Below are positions 55,675 through 64,000 of a stretch of DNA of 64,000 nt, piece after piece; the first letter of the stretch is position 1; each line of letters begins with the position of its first letter. The position numbers and the translations under genes are program-made. The notes beneath the pieces are model-generated. The model made no database searches. It worked only from the letters and a program-made list of their open reading frames with translations, and had not been told where the DNA came from. The stretch is from Acinetobacter pecorum (lineage in GTDB: Bacteria > Pseudomonadota > Gammaproteobacteria > Pseudomonadales > Moraxellaceae), in contig NZ_JACSPT010000005.1 of NCBI RefSeq assembly GCF_014837015.1, positions 122,930 through 186,929 of the forward strand. The letters run 5' to 3'.

Positions 55675-56019
55675 CTAGCGTAATGCACCAATATAACGAT
55701 GTGATACTTGTGCACGATAGATATCATCTTCATCCGGTTCAACCGAGATCAGCTCATTCTGCTGGCTTAGGTTCGTGGCCTCTATTTCAGAACCTTGTCC
55801 TGTTTCCGAAATCTCCAGTACCATTTTCAGGCGCTGGATCAGATGACTCAACTCTGGGTCTTGGGTCTGCTCTGCCAGCTGAATCACATGCCGGGCATAG
55901 TCCAGATTCTCTGCCAAAAAAAGTGCATCAATTACTCGACCGGAAACACGTCGTAAACGCGCATAAATTAAAGTGGCCACTGAAAAAGCGTCATGGTTGC
56001 GTAACTGATTCTCTAACAT
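55675..56019 (-). CDS. Small uncharacterised protein
   Basis: 114 residues from ATG 56019, preceded by GAGGG with 5-bp spacing; the ATG at 56031 would bury that site, so the shorter form is preferred. The sequence is helical (LENQLRNHDAFSVATLIYARLRRVSGRV in short stretches) with an acidic middle (EPDEDDIY). No signal, membrane segment or recognised family. It lies between pyrB and rlmKL on the minus strand and is probably its own unit. Confidence 0.65.
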   Translation of the reverse strand: MLENQLRNHDAFSVATLIYARLRRVSGRVIDALFLAENLDYARHVIQLAEQTQDPELSHLIQRLKMVLEISETGQGSEIEATNLSQQNELISVEPDEDDIYRAQVSHRYIGALR

Positions 56020-56250
56020 CTTTACCCTCATTATAAAATTGAAAAATCAGGCAGCCATCGCTCCCCATCGACTGACTGCCTGATTTACAGTGGATAGAGC
56101 AAAATACGTACCAGTTTTTCAATTTATAATACAAATACGCATATTCTCTATGGCAGCTCAGGCCTTTCAGAGAATTTAAAAAGCTTTCAATATAAAAATA
56201 CGGTAAACTTAGCGCAGTTTTTATTTATCTTTTTTTGGTCTCTCTATTAT

Positions 56251-58455
56251 ATGAATACCTCTCCACGTTTAAGCAATTATTGGGTCACCTGTGCCGATGG
56301 GCTGGAAACCTTATTAGAAGAAGAAATTCAAGGCTTAGGTGTTCAGAATATTGAGCGTTTTCCGGGCCGTCTAACCTTTAAAGGCACCCTGGAAAATGCT
56401 TATCGTATCTGCATGTGGTCACGTCTGGCTTCACGTGTCTTGATGCCGATCCACACGCATGAAATTGAATTTTCTCATGATGCGCGTGATGTTGCAGAAG
56501 AACTCTATGAAGGAGCTCTCAGCTTTGACTGGTCGCTGATTTTTGCACCACAAAGTACCTTTGCGATTCGTTTGCATGTCGAGCGTGATATCAAGGTCAA
56601 TACCCAGTTTGCAACTTTACGTGCCAAAGATGGTGTCGTGGATTCCTTTATGGAAGCGGTAGGCAAACGTCCAAGCATTGATACCAAACAGCCTGAAATC
56701 ACCATGTATATTCTGGCAGGCAAGAAAGAACATACTTACTGCCTGGACCTGTCTGGCGACTCTTTGCATAAACGCGGTTATCGCCGGTTCATGACTGACG
56801 CCCCGATCAAGGAAAACCTGGCCGCTGCGATTCTGCAAAAAGGTGGTTTAAAAGCGTTAAATCCGGATATCGTGGTTGATCCAATGTGTGGTTCAGGAAC
56901 GTTCATTATTGAATCACTGATGATCTTGACCGACCGTGCGCCTGGTCTGGTCCGTCGTTTCGGTTTTAATGGCTGGAATGGTCATGACCATGAACTCTGG
57001 ATGAGCATCAAGGCAGAAGCTGCTGAGCGTCATCAAGCGGCAATGGAAAATCCATTACCACAATTCTATGCCTTCGATGCGGACTGGGAAGCGGTTAAAG
57101 CCACCAGACAAAATATTATCGCGGCGGGTTTTGAATCCGCACTCGACAATATCATGATTGAAGAACGGACTTTAAATGACTGGCCTGATTTTCATGCAGA
57201 AGGCAAGAAAGTATTCTTCGTGACCAACCCGCCTTATGGTGAACGTCTCGGTGATAAAGCCCAAAACCGTTCTTTATACTTGGGTTTATCAGCTTTACTG
57301 CAAAAGAATTTCCCGAATCAAAAAGCGGCTGTGATTGCCTCACAAGTGGAACAGGCCGACGTGCTGGCATTCAATGATCCGCAAATCCTGCGTTTGATGA
57401 ATGGTAAATTGCCGATTTATATCCGCTTCGGTACGGTTAAACCGGCCGCGGTGGTACGTCCATTCCTAGAAAGCTGGCAGCCTCAGCAGTTTGAGCCGAT
57501 TGAAGGTGCGATGGAGTTTGCCAACCGTCTGACCAAAAACATGCAAGCTCTAAAAAAATGGGCAGTCAAGGAACAGATCCATTGTTTACGTCTCTATGAT
57601 GCAGATTTACCTGATTTTAACGTCGCAGTAGATTTGTATGGCGAGCGTTTGCATGTACAAGAATATGCGCCACCTAAAACTATTGATCCGGAAAAAGCCA
57701 AGAAACGTTTCAACCTGGCCTTACAGGCAATTCGCGCCGTGACCGGTTTGGGCCGTGATGCGATCTTTATCAAGACCCGTGCGCGTCAGGAAGGTAAAAA
57801 CCAGTACACCAAACAAAGTACAGCATCCAAGCGTTTTATCGTACAGGAAGGCAAGGCCAAGATTCTGGTCAACCTGACCGATTACCTAGATACCGGTCTA
57901 TTCCTCGATCACCGTCAAATGCGTTTACGTATTGCACGTGAAGCAAAAGGCAAACACTTCCTGAACCTGTACAGCTATACCTCAACGGCAAGTTTACATG
58001 CTGCTTTGGGCGGTGCTGCGAGCACGACCAGCGTCGATCTGTCGAATACTTATTTGAACTGGTCAAAAGAAAACTTTGTCCTGAACGGTTTAACTGTGGA
58101 TCATGCGGATGAACAGCACCAGTTCTTTGCCTCTGACTGTTTCGAATGGCTGAAAGAAGGCCATGAGCAATATGACCTGATCTTTATTGATCCGCCAACG
58201 TTTTCGAACTCGAAGAAATTCTACGGTACCTTCGATGTCCAGCGTGACCATTTATCCCTGCTGAAACGTGCCATGAACCGTTTAACCAGCGATGGTACCC
58301 TGTATTTTTCGAATAACTATCGTGGTTTTGAGATGGATGAAGAAATTCTGGCGTTCTTTGATGTTGAAGAAATTACCCAGGAAACCATTGGTCCTGACTT
58401 TAAGCGGAATCAAAAAATTCACCGTGCCTGGAAAATCCGTCATCCGCAAGTTTAA
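56251..58455 (+). CDS. rlmKL: Bifunctional 23S rRNA methyltransferase RlmKL
   Basis: 734 residues, the length of the fused enzyme. The N-terminal half carries a THUMP domain (about 45-150) and the RlmL methyltransferase with DPMCGSGTFIIESL and NPPYGERLG, acting on G2445 (N2). The C-terminal half is RlmK (m7G2069) with HFLNLYSYTSTASLHAALGG (SAM motif, in pieces) and IDPPTFSNSKKF. Both active-site motifs NPPY and DPPTF are intact. It stands alone between two oppositely oriented genes and ends at a strong terminator. Confidence 0.96.
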   Translation: MNTSPRLSNYWVTCADGLETLLEEEIQGLGVQNIERFPGRLTFKGTLENAYRICMWSRLASRVLMPIHTHEIEFSHDARDVAEELYEGALSFDWSLIFAPQSTFAIRLHVERDIKVNTQFATLRAKDGVVDSFMEAVGKRPSIDTKQPEITMYILAGKKEHTYCLDLSGDSLHKRGYRRFMTDAPIKENLAAAILQKGGLKALNPDIVVDPMCGSGTFIIESLMILTDRAPGLVRRFGFNGWNGHDHELWMSIKAEAAERHQAAMENPLPQFYAFDADWEAVKATRQNIIAAGFESALDNIMIEERTLNDWPDFHAEGKKVFFVTNPPYGERLGDKAQNRSLYLGLSALLQKNFPNQKAAVIASQVEQADVLAFNDPQILRLMNGKLPIYIRFGTVKPAAVVRPFLESWQPQQFEPIEGAMEFANRLTKNMQALKKWAVKEQIHCLRLYDADLPDFNVAVDLYGERLHVQEYAPPKTIDPEKAKKRFNLALQAIRAVTGLGRDAIFIKTRARQEGKNQYTKQSTASKRFIVQEGKAKILVNLTDYLDTGLFLDHRQMRLRIAREAKGKHFLNLYSYTSTASLHAALGGAASTTSVDLSNTYLNWSKENFVLNGLTVDHADEQHQFFASDCFEWLKEGHEQYDLIFIDPPTFSNSKKFYGTFDVQRDHLSLLKRAMNRLTSDGTLYFSNNYRGFEMDEEILAFFDVEEITQETIGPDFKRNQKIHRAWKIRHPQV

Positions 58456-58492
58456 CGCCTTATAGACTTGCGACTAATATCCAGTCACAAAT

Positions 58493-58524
58493 AAAAAACC
58501 CAGTTCAATTGAACTGGGTTTTTT
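58493..58524. terminator. Bidirectional terminator between rlmKL and clpB
   Basis: AAAAAACCCAGTTC/GAACTGGGTTTTTT hairpin, 14-bp stem with an AATT apex and symmetric A/T tails, between two converging stops. Confidence 0.94.
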
Positions 58525-58554
58525 CATGGAACATATAATAAACTGGATTGAAAC

Positions 58555-61134
58555 TTAGCTGAGTTTCATTTTTTCAAAAACCAGCTCACCATGTTCCGCT
58601 CTCACCAGAATCGTATCGCCCGGCTGGAATTCTCCCGCAAGAATTTTCTGAGCCAGTCCATTTTCAATACGTTGCTGAATCGCGCGTTTTAGCGGACGTG
58701 CACCATACAGCGGATCAAACCCGACCTCAATCAATTGCTCAAAGGCAGTATCATCTACCGACAGGCGCATATCCCGTTCGGCCAGGCGTTGACGTAAACG
58801 GTCCAGCTGAATATCGGCAATACCGCGAATCTGGTCTTTTTCCAGTGCGTGGAATACGACAATCTCATCAATACGGTTAATAAATTCCGGACGGAAATGT
58901 TCAGATACCGCATTCATCACCACTGTCCGAACTTCATCGCGTGTTGCACCTTCACCTAACTCGCGAACGTCCTGCGACCCCAGATTCGAAGTCATGACAA
59001 TCACGGTATTTTTAAAATCTACTACACGGCCTTGGGAATCAGTTAAACGACCATCATCCAGCACTTGCAGCAAGATGTTAAAGACATCCGGATGTGCTTT
59101 TTCGACTTCATCGAACAAGAGCACACTATACGGTTTACGGCGCACAGCTTCAGTCAGCACCCCGCCTTCTTCATAGCCCACATAACCCGGAGGCGCACCA
59201 ACCAGACGGCTTACCGAGTGTTTTTCCATAAACTCGGACATGTCGATCCGGATCATTGCATCGTCACTGTCAAACAGGAAGTTCGCCAAGGCTTTGGTTA
59301 ATTCTGTTTTACCTACACCGGTCGGTCCAAGGAACAGGAATGACCCGCTTGGGCGATTAGGATCAGACAAGCCTGCACGTGAACGGCGCACGGCATTGGA
59401 TACGGCCACCACGGCTTCATCCTGACCCACCACACGTTTATGCAGGAATTCTTCCATATGCAGCAATTTGTCACGTTCACCCTGCAGCATTTTCGCGACA
59501 GGAATACCGGTAGCCGCACTGACGACTTCCGCAATTTCATTCTCGGTCACCTTGTCACGCAACAGTTTTGGTGATTCGCTTTCCTCCGCTGCTTCAATGC
59601 GCTCTAGCTGCTTTTGCAATTCGGGAATCACGCCATACTGATAGCGTGCTGCCTCTGCCAGATCACCTTCACGCTGTGCTTTATCTAGGGCTATACGTGC
59701 CTGATCCAGTTTAACCTGGATATCCTTGTTGCCAGCCACCAAGGCTTTATCTGCACGCCAGATTTCTTCCAGATCCTGATATTCTTTCTCGACCGTTTCA
59801 ATCTGTTGGGTCAGATGCTTAATCTCGCCTTTGGCACCGCTATCCTCATCTTTTTTCACTGCTTCAAGCTGCATTTTCAGCTGGATCAGACGGCGCTCCA
59901 GTTTATCTAGCGCTTCAGGTTTGGAATCTAGCTCCATTTTAATACGGGATGCAGCTTCATCAATCAGGTCAATGGCTTTATCCGGCAACTGGCGATCGGT
60001 AATATAACGGTGTGACATTTTTGCCGCTGCAATAATCGCAGAATCCAGAATTTGTACACCATGATGCGTTGCATAACGGTCTTTCAGGCCACGTAGAATC
60101 GCAATCGTGTCTTCTACGCTCGGTTCATCTACCAGCACTTTTTGGAAACGACGCTCAAGTGCAGCATCTTTTTCAATATACTGACGGTATTCATCCAGAG
60201 TTGTCGCACCCACACAGCGCAATTCGCCACGTGCCAATGCAGGTTTCAGCATATTGCCGGCATCCATCGCACCATCACTTTTACCTGCACCTACCAGTGT
60301 ATGCAATTCATCGATAAACAGGATGATTTCGCCTTCATGCTTGGCAATATCTTTGAGTACAGCTTTTAAGCGTTCTTCAAACTCGCCGCGGTATTTGGCA
60401 CCGGCCAGCAAAGAACCGAGGTCCAATGACAAAACACGCTTGCCTTTGAGCCCTTCAGGTACTTCACCATTGATAATACGCTGTGCCAGACCTTCGACAA
60501 TTGCTGTTTTACCCACCCCCGGCTCACCAATCAGTACCGGGTTGTTTTTAGTACGGCGTGACAAGACCTGAATGGTACGACGGATTTCATCATCACGTCC
60601 AATCACAGGGTCAAGCTTGCCTGCCAAAGCACGTTCTGTTAAATCGATGGTGTACTTATTTAGTGAATCACGCTGATCTTCATGATTATTGCTCATGACT
60701 TTTTCATCACCTCGAAATTGATTGATAATCTGACGTAAAGTTTCTGCCTTTACTCCAGCACTGCTTAATAAATTTTTGGTATTTCCTGTTTCTGCAAGTG
60801 CCAGTAGCACCCAGTCCGTTGAAAGGAATTCATCTCCGGCTTTTTGGGCATAACTGTCTGCCAGATGTAAAACTTTTGCCGCTTCAGGGCTGAGATTAAT
60901 ATCTGCAGATGGATTGCTTAGTGTGGCTGCATTACTTAGCGCTGTTTCCAGTTTGGTTTGCAATTCCCGCAGGTTTGCTCCGGCCTGTTGCAACAAGCTG
61001 ACATTGGAAGTTTCCTCCATCAAGGTCGCCAAGATATGAATTCCATCAATAGAAGCATGATCCCTGCTCATTGCCAACGATTGGGCATCTGAAAGGGTTT
61101 GCTGCAGGCGGTTGGTAAATTTTTCAAAACGCAT
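58555..61134 (-). CDS. clpB: ATP-dependent disaggregase ClpB
   Basis: 859 residues, full length. The N-domain (1-145) is followed by AAA+ domain 1 with GEPGVGKT near 205, a coiled-coil M-domain at about 400-520 (leucine- and glutamate-rich), and domain 2 with GPTGVGKTE near 605 and FDEVEKAH. ClpB works with DnaK to rescue aggregated proteins. Upstream is a sigma-32-type promoter at 61174-61201, and an internal start at Met147 would yield a form lacking the N-domain. Transcribed alone. Confidence 0.97.
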   Translation of the reverse strand: MRFEKFTNRLQQTLSDAQSLAMSRDHASIDGIHILATLMEETSNVSLLQQAGANLRELQTKLETALSNAATLSNPSADINLSPEAAKVLHLADSYAQKAGDEFLSTDWVLLALAETGNTKNLLSSAGVKAETLRQIINQFRGDEKVMSNNHEDQRDSLNKYTIDLTERALAGKLDPVIGRDDEIRRTIQVLSRRTKNNPVLIGEPGVGKTAIVEGLAQRIINGEVPEGLKGKRVLSLDLGSLLAGAKYRGEFEERLKAVLKDIAKHEGEIILFIDELHTLVGAGKSDGAMDAGNMLKPALARGELRCVGATTLDEYRQYIEKDAALERRFQKVLVDEPSVEDTIAILRGLKDRYATHHGVQILDSAIIAAAKMSHRYITDRQLPDKAIDLIDEAASRIKMELDSKPEALDKLERRLIQLKMQLEAVKKDEDSGAKGEIKHLTQQIETVEKEYQDLEEIWRADKALVAGNKDIQVKLDQARIALDKAQREGDLAEAARYQYGVIPELQKQLERIEAAEESESPKLLRDKVTENEIAEVVSAATGIPVAKMLQGERDKLLHMEEFLHKRVVGQDEAVVAVSNAVRRSRAGLSDPNRPSGSFLFLGPTGVGKTELTKALANFLFDSDDAMIRIDMSEFMEKHSVSRLVGAPPGYVGYEEGGVLTEAVRRKPYSVLLFDEVEKAHPDVFNILLQVLDDGRLTDSQGRVVDFKNTVIVMTSNLGSQDVRELGEGATRDEVRTVVMNAVSEHFRPEFINRIDEIVVFHALEKDQIRGIADIQLDRLRQRLAERDMRLSVDDTAFEQLIEVGFDPLYGARPLKRAIQQRIENGLAQKILAGEFQPGDTILVRAEHGELVFEKMKLS
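60694..60713 (-). promoter_or_regulatory. Internal ribosome site and start within clpB
   Basis: GAGGTGA lies 10 nt before the in-frame ATG of residue 147 (complement 60694-60696), exactly at the junction between N-domain and AAA+ domain 1. E. coli clpB is known to use an internal start at the same junction to make a shorter ClpB. Confidence 0.6.
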
Positions 61135-61173
61135 TCTTGTTATTCCTCAGCACAAATATTCTATTTGAAAAAT

Positions 61174-61201
61174 ATATGGGGGCATGCGAGAAAAAATTCA
61201 A
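61174..61201 (-). promoter_or_regulatory. Sigma-32-type promoter of clpB
   Basis: On the minus strand TTGAAT, 14-bp spacer, CCCCATAT, which matches the heat-shock -10 consensus CCCCATnT and the core of the -35 CTTGAA. It predicts a leader of about 35 nt before clpB. Confidence 0.75.
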
Positions 61202-61339
61202 TTCTTTTATATATATTTTTCAAAAACTTAAATTATATTATTGGACATATATCAGTAATAATATTGGTATAGTTCTAGTTAATTTCAAGCGTAATAATTT
61301 AAATTATTTTATTTAAATTCCAGTTCAAGCTTAAATTAA

Positions 61340-61366
61340 AAAATACCCTCACAAGGAGGGTATTTT
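61340..61366 (-). terminator. Terminator of the aldo/keto reductase gene
   Basis: AAAATACCCTC/GAGGGTATTTT hairpin, 11-bp stem with an ACAAG loop; it just precedes the gene's stop on the complementary strand, and A/T tails follow. Confidence 0.85.
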
Positions 61367-61368
61367 AT

Positions 61369-62418
61369 TTACGGTGCAGGGTTCGGCTGCTGACGGTGAA
61401 TATCTTCAATACCTTTGAGGACTTCTTCTGACAGATCAACTTCAAATGCCTGAATATTTTCTTTCAGCTGCTCCAGATTAGTGGCACCAATAATGGTACT
61501 GGTTACAAAGAACTGCTGCTTGATAAAGGCCAAAGCCAGTTGGGTAAGACTTAAGCCATGCTGTTCTGCCAGCTCGGCATATTGCTCGGTTGCCCATTCA
61601 CTTTGCGGATTGCTATAGCGGCTAAAACGTGAGAACAAGGTAACGCGCGCATTGGCAGGACGAGCACCATGCCGGAATTTACCAGTCAAATAACCAAATG
61701 CCAAAGGCGAATACGCCAATAAACCTACGTTTTCATATCGGGCAATTTCTGACATGCCAATTTCATAAGTACGGTTCAGCAGGTTATATGGGTTTTGTAC
61801 ACTGACGAATTTGGACAACCCTAATTTTTCTGCAAGGTGCAGAAACTTCATTGTACCCCACGGGGTTTCATTGGACAGACCAATATAACGGATGCGGCCT
61901 TTTTTAATTTCATCCTGCAAGGCGGTTAGGGTTTCTTCAAGATCTGTCACGGCACAGTCTTCTGCCGCTTCAGCATTGCCATAACCCAGCTTGCCAAAGA
62001 AATTGGTTGGGCGTTGTGGCCAGTGTAACTGATACAGGTCAATATAATCCGTTTGCAGACGTGACAATGACTGGTCAATGGCTGCTGAAATTTCATCGGC
62101 AACGAAACGGGTTTTACCATCCCGGATATGGCTACCACCTTGTGATGGTCCGGCAATTTTTGAAGCTAAAAAAAGTTTGTCACGGCCACCGCGGGCAGCG
62201 ATCCAGTGACCGATAATACGCTCGGTTGCACCCTGCGTTTCAGGTTTTGGCGGCACCGGATACATTTCCGCGGTATCCCAGAAATACAGTCCCTGATCCA
62301 GCGCATAATCCAGTTGCTGAAAAGCCTGTTCTTGCGTGTTCTGCTCACCAAAGGTCATGGTGCCCAAACAAATTTCTGGCAAAAGAATGCCAGTATCCGC
62401 CAATGGTTTGAATTGCAT
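61369..62418 (-). CDS. NADP(H)-dependent aldo/keto reductase (Tas-like)
   Basis: 349 residues of the AKR family (KCAB/Tas subgroup). The catalytic tyrosine region appears as WDTAEMYPVPP, with Asp51 and Tyr56 of the tetrad, followed by LFLASKIAG (Lys) and DLYQLHWPQRP (His). The C-terminal cofactor-binding segment is FVTSTIIGATNLEQL. Such enzymes reduce aldehydes or ketones with NADPH; the physiological substrate is unknown. The gene stands alone between clpB and the CRP gene, all on the minus strand, and is closed by its own terminator. Confidence 0.9.
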   Translation of the reverse strand: MQFKPLADTGILLPEICLGTMTFGEQNTQEQAFQQLDYALDQGLYFWDTAEMYPVPPKPETQGATERIIGHWIAARGGRDKLFLASKIAGPSQGGSHIRDGKTRFVADEISAAIDQSLSRLQTDYIDLYQLHWPQRPTNFFGKLGYGNAEAAEDCAVTDLEETLTALQDEIKKGRIRYIGLSNETPWGTMKFLHLAEKLGLSKFVSVQNPYNLLNRTYEIGMSEIARYENVGLLAYSPLAFGYLTGKFRHGARPANARVTLFSRFSRYSNPQSEWATEQYAELAEQHGLSLTQLALAFIKQQFFVTSTIIGATNLEQLKENIQAFEVDLSEEVLKGIEDIHRQQPNPAP

Positions 62419-62554
62419 AAAACCTTCCTGTGAATTTTATTCAGTGAATTGAGATTAAGTCGGCTATAGCCTATCGGAATTATAAGGGGGACTTAAATCA
62501 TCTTTTCTGAGAAGCTTGTTCTAAATTTTTATGTATTGGGTAAAGGAACTCTAA

Positions 62555-62584
62555 TAAAAAAGCAAATCCTGAGATTTGCTTTTT
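62555..62584 (-). terminator. Terminator of the crp/vfr gene
   Basis: AAAAAAGCAAATC/GATTTGCTTTTTT hairpin, CTGA loop, 11 bp after the stop. Confidence 0.92.
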
Positions 62585-62594
62585 AACATCTGGA

Positions 62595-63302
62595 TTATTC
62601 GTCTATGGCACCATCGGCTACTGCTTCGGACGTTTCTTCTAGAGAAACATCAAAGATCAGGATAGCTTTACCATCCGTTTCGATCATGCCCTGTTCTTCA
62701 AGCGTTTTCAGTACGCGACCCACCATTTCACGGGAACAGCCAACAATACGACCAATTTCCTGACGGGTAATACGAATCTGACGGCCATTTGGCAAGATCA
62801 TTGCTTCCGGCTGTGAAGACAGATCGATCAGGCAACGTGCAATTCGGCCTGAAACGTCAATAAATGCCAGATCAGTCACTTTACGTGTGGTATTTTTCAA
62901 ACGACGTACCAGCTGAGCAAATACCGCATAGCTCAGATCAGGATATTGCTTGCTGATTTCGTGAAAATTTTCATAGGTAATTTCAGCAATTTCACACACA
63001 TCACGGGTACGAACTTCCGCAGTGCGTTGTGGATTTACCTCGAATAAGCCCATTTCCCCAAAAAAGTCACCCGCATTTAAATATGCTACGACAATTTCAC
63101 GATCATCATCTTCACGAAGGATGATAGATACAGACCCCTTCAGAATTAAATACAAAGATTTAGATTCTGATCCTGCATCAATGATCGTAGTACGTTTTGG
63201 ATATCGATTAATATATGCACGTTTTAAAAGTGCTTTCACGGATTCTGGTAATTGCCCCGGAGAAAGCGCATCAGTGCTTAATTGTGAAAAGTTTGAAGTC
63301 AT
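62595..63302 (-). CDS. vfr: Cyclic-AMP receptor-type regulator (Vfr/CRP)
   Basis: 235 residues, longer than E. coli CRP by an N-terminal extension of about 20 and an acidic tail. The cyclic-nucleotide domain (about 40-130) contains GDFFGEMGLFE and RTAEVRTRD, whose Gly-Glu and Arg contact cAMP phosphate and ribose. A dimer helix follows, and the helix-turn-helix reads RQEIGRIVGCSREMVGRVL, close to CRP/Vfr recognition helices. It probably responds to cAMP and controls carbon use or virulence-type genes. The divergent promoter region holds a CRP-like palindrome. Confidence 0.93.
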   Translation of the reverse strand: MTSNFSQLSTDALSPGQLPESVKALLKRAYINRYPKRTTIIDAGSESKSLYLILKGSVSIILREDDDREIVVAYLNAGDFFGEMGLFEVNPQRTAEVRTRDVCEIAEITYENFHEISKQYPDLSYAVFAQLVRRLKNTTRKVTDLAFIDVSGRIARCLIDLSSQPEAMILPNGRQIRITRQEIGRIVGCSREMVGRVLKTLEEQGMIETDGKAILIFDVSLEETSEAVADGAIDE

Positions 63303-63349
63303 GCTAACAGTTCCGATTATGGATAATTTATAGATCGCACAAGACCTAA

Positions 63350-63364
63350 TGTGAACTTGTCACA
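63350..63364. promoter_or_regulatory. CRP-like palindrome upstream of the crp/vfr gene
   Basis: TGTGA and TCACA are perfect inverted half-sites separated by 5 bp (the classical CRP site has 6). The site lies 48 bp before the regulator start and about 85 bp before the divergent OsmC gene. Confidence 0.5.
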
Positions 63365-63449
63365 CAGTGGGATTGAAATTCCGTATCAACCCAATTTATG
63401 TTAGTGTACAGTTACTTGACAAATTTATAGCTTTTTTTAGGTAGTTGCA

Positions 63450-63872
63450 ATGCAAACAAGCGTTCATTGGTTAGAGAATGTTGCTTTTGAAGCAAAAACT
63501 CAAAGTGGTCATAGCCTTATCATGGATGGTTCAGCTGAATACGGTGGTGAAAACCGTGGTCCCCGTCCTATGGAACTGCTTTTAACGGGTCTGGGCGGTT
63601 GTGCGTCTTTTGATATTGTTACCATTTTAAAGAAGGCTCGTCAGGATATTACCGATGTACGCTGCGAATTAAAGGCTGAACGTGCAGATACAATTCCGGC
63701 AGTTTTCACGAAAATTCACCTGCATTTTGTGGTTACCGGCAAAGCGATTAAAGACAAACAGGTGGCAAAAGCGGTAGAACTTTCTGCTGAAAAGTATTGC
63801 TCTGCCAGCAAAATGCTGTCTGATGGCGGTGTAGAAATCACCCATGACTACGAAATTATCGAAGCTGAATAA
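63450..63872 (+). CDS. OsmC-family protein (YhfA-like)
   Basis: 140 residues of the OsmC/Ohr fold. The first conserved cysteine is in TGLGGCASFDIV near 51 and the second in AEKYCSASKML near 113, the pair that in OsmC/Ohr peroxidases reduces organic hydroperoxides. The sequence is nearer to the YhfA subgroup, whose activity is less clear. In E. coli yhfA also lies next to crp, so this neighbourhood is conserved. ATG 63450 follows a GTAGTTGCA stretch with no strong ribosome site. Confidence 0.9.
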   Translation: MQTSVHWLENVAFEAKTQSGHSLIMDGSAEYGGENRGPRPMELLLTGLGGCASFDIVTILKKARQDITDVRCELKAERADTIPAVFTKIHLHFVVTGKAIKDKQVAKAVELSAEKYCSASKMLSDGGVEITHDYEIIEAE

Positions 63873-63886
63873 AGTTTAAACTTTGT

Positions 63887-63919
63887 AAAAAAAGCGGCCT
63901 TGAAAAGCTGCTTTTTTTT
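63887..63919 (+). terminator. Terminator after the OsmC-family gene
   Basis: AAAAAAAGCGGC pairs with GCTGCTTTTTTT, including one G-U pair, loop of about 8, T-run at the end; 14 bp after the stop. The last 80 bp of the window show nothing further. Confidence 0.8.
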
Positions 63920-64000
63920 ATATCTTAGATTCTCAAATGAAGTGCAACAGAGATTAAATTATTGGAAAGAAGCAAGATGAGCTAGCATTTTGCTTCCGAC

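Overview
The window reads as a chromosomal segment of a gammaproteobacterium of the genus Acinetobacter or a close relative. The evidence is inference from protein character and gene order: moderate-to-low GC with AT-rich spacers, a 289-residue RpoH, a Vfr-type 235-residue CRP, PyrB followed by a dihydroorotase homologue without zinc ligands, GspL/GspM detached from other type II secretion genes, and rpsU-yqeY next to a divergent tsaD. Nearly all of it is core chromosome. I saw no CRISPR array, prophage or intact insertion sequence.

Region by region. 1-3.7 kb: the 5' part of a PhzF-family gene, a flavin reductase-like gene, gloB, then a decaying stretch with a GNAT acetyltransferase broken by one stop, a VOC-family gene broken by a frameshift, and a possible transposase tail. 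4.4-6.6 kb: seven tRNA genes on the minus strand, tRNA-Leu(UAG)/tRNA-Trp(CCA)/tRNA-Leu(UAG) twice as a 381-bp direct repeat that differs at two positions as I read it, with tRNA-Leu(CAG) between; each transcription unit has its own promoter of one shared design. 6.7-13.1 kb: a patatin-like lipase overlapping a divergent protein-kinase-fold gene, a DUF815 ATPase, a DUF6176 gene, a lipoprotein with a long leader, and a GAF-GGDEF diguanylate cyclase. 13.2-20.9 kb: tsaD divergent from rpsU-yqeY, a BepA-like protease, a 2-hydroxyacid dehydrogenase, and an HtpX-like membrane protein whose zinc site is lost. 21-28.1 kb: minus-strand runs pyrD-cvpA-purF and nitroreductase-gpsA-sixA-gspL-gspM. 28.4-36.7 kb: a lipoprotein, an RhlB-like helicase, a cold-shock gene, tusA-like, rpoH, DUF423-thiS-thiG, a GST, a SulP transporter and trmB.

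36.7-51.5 kb: after a DUF2520 gene, a TesB-like thioesterase and a methyltransferase comes a complete leucine/isovalerate degradation locus. A TetR regulator and an acyl-CoA ligase run leftward. Running rightward are isovaleryl-CoA dehydrogenase, both methylcrotonyl-CoA carboxylase subunits, methylglutaconyl-CoA hydratase, HMG-CoA lyase, a two-subunit 3-oxoacid CoA-transferase and an AtoE-type transporter. Together these would take isovaleryl-CoA to acetyl-CoA plus acetoacetate and activate the acetoacetate. The divergent promoter region holds two abutting palindromes that are good candidates for the TetR operator.

51.5-64 kb: an OmpA-family protein, the pyrB-pyrC' pair, rlmKL, clpB (with a recognisable sigma-32 promoter and an internal translation start), an aldo/keto reductase, and a CRP/Vfr-type regulator divergent from an OsmC-family gene, with a CRP-like palindrome between them.

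No wholly new multigene system is evident. The items most worth a second look are the metal-site-less HtpX homologue, the patatin/kinase overlapping pair, the liu regulatory palindromes, the duplicated tRNA block and the structured-looking leader of the 10.5-11.6 kb lipoprotein gene.
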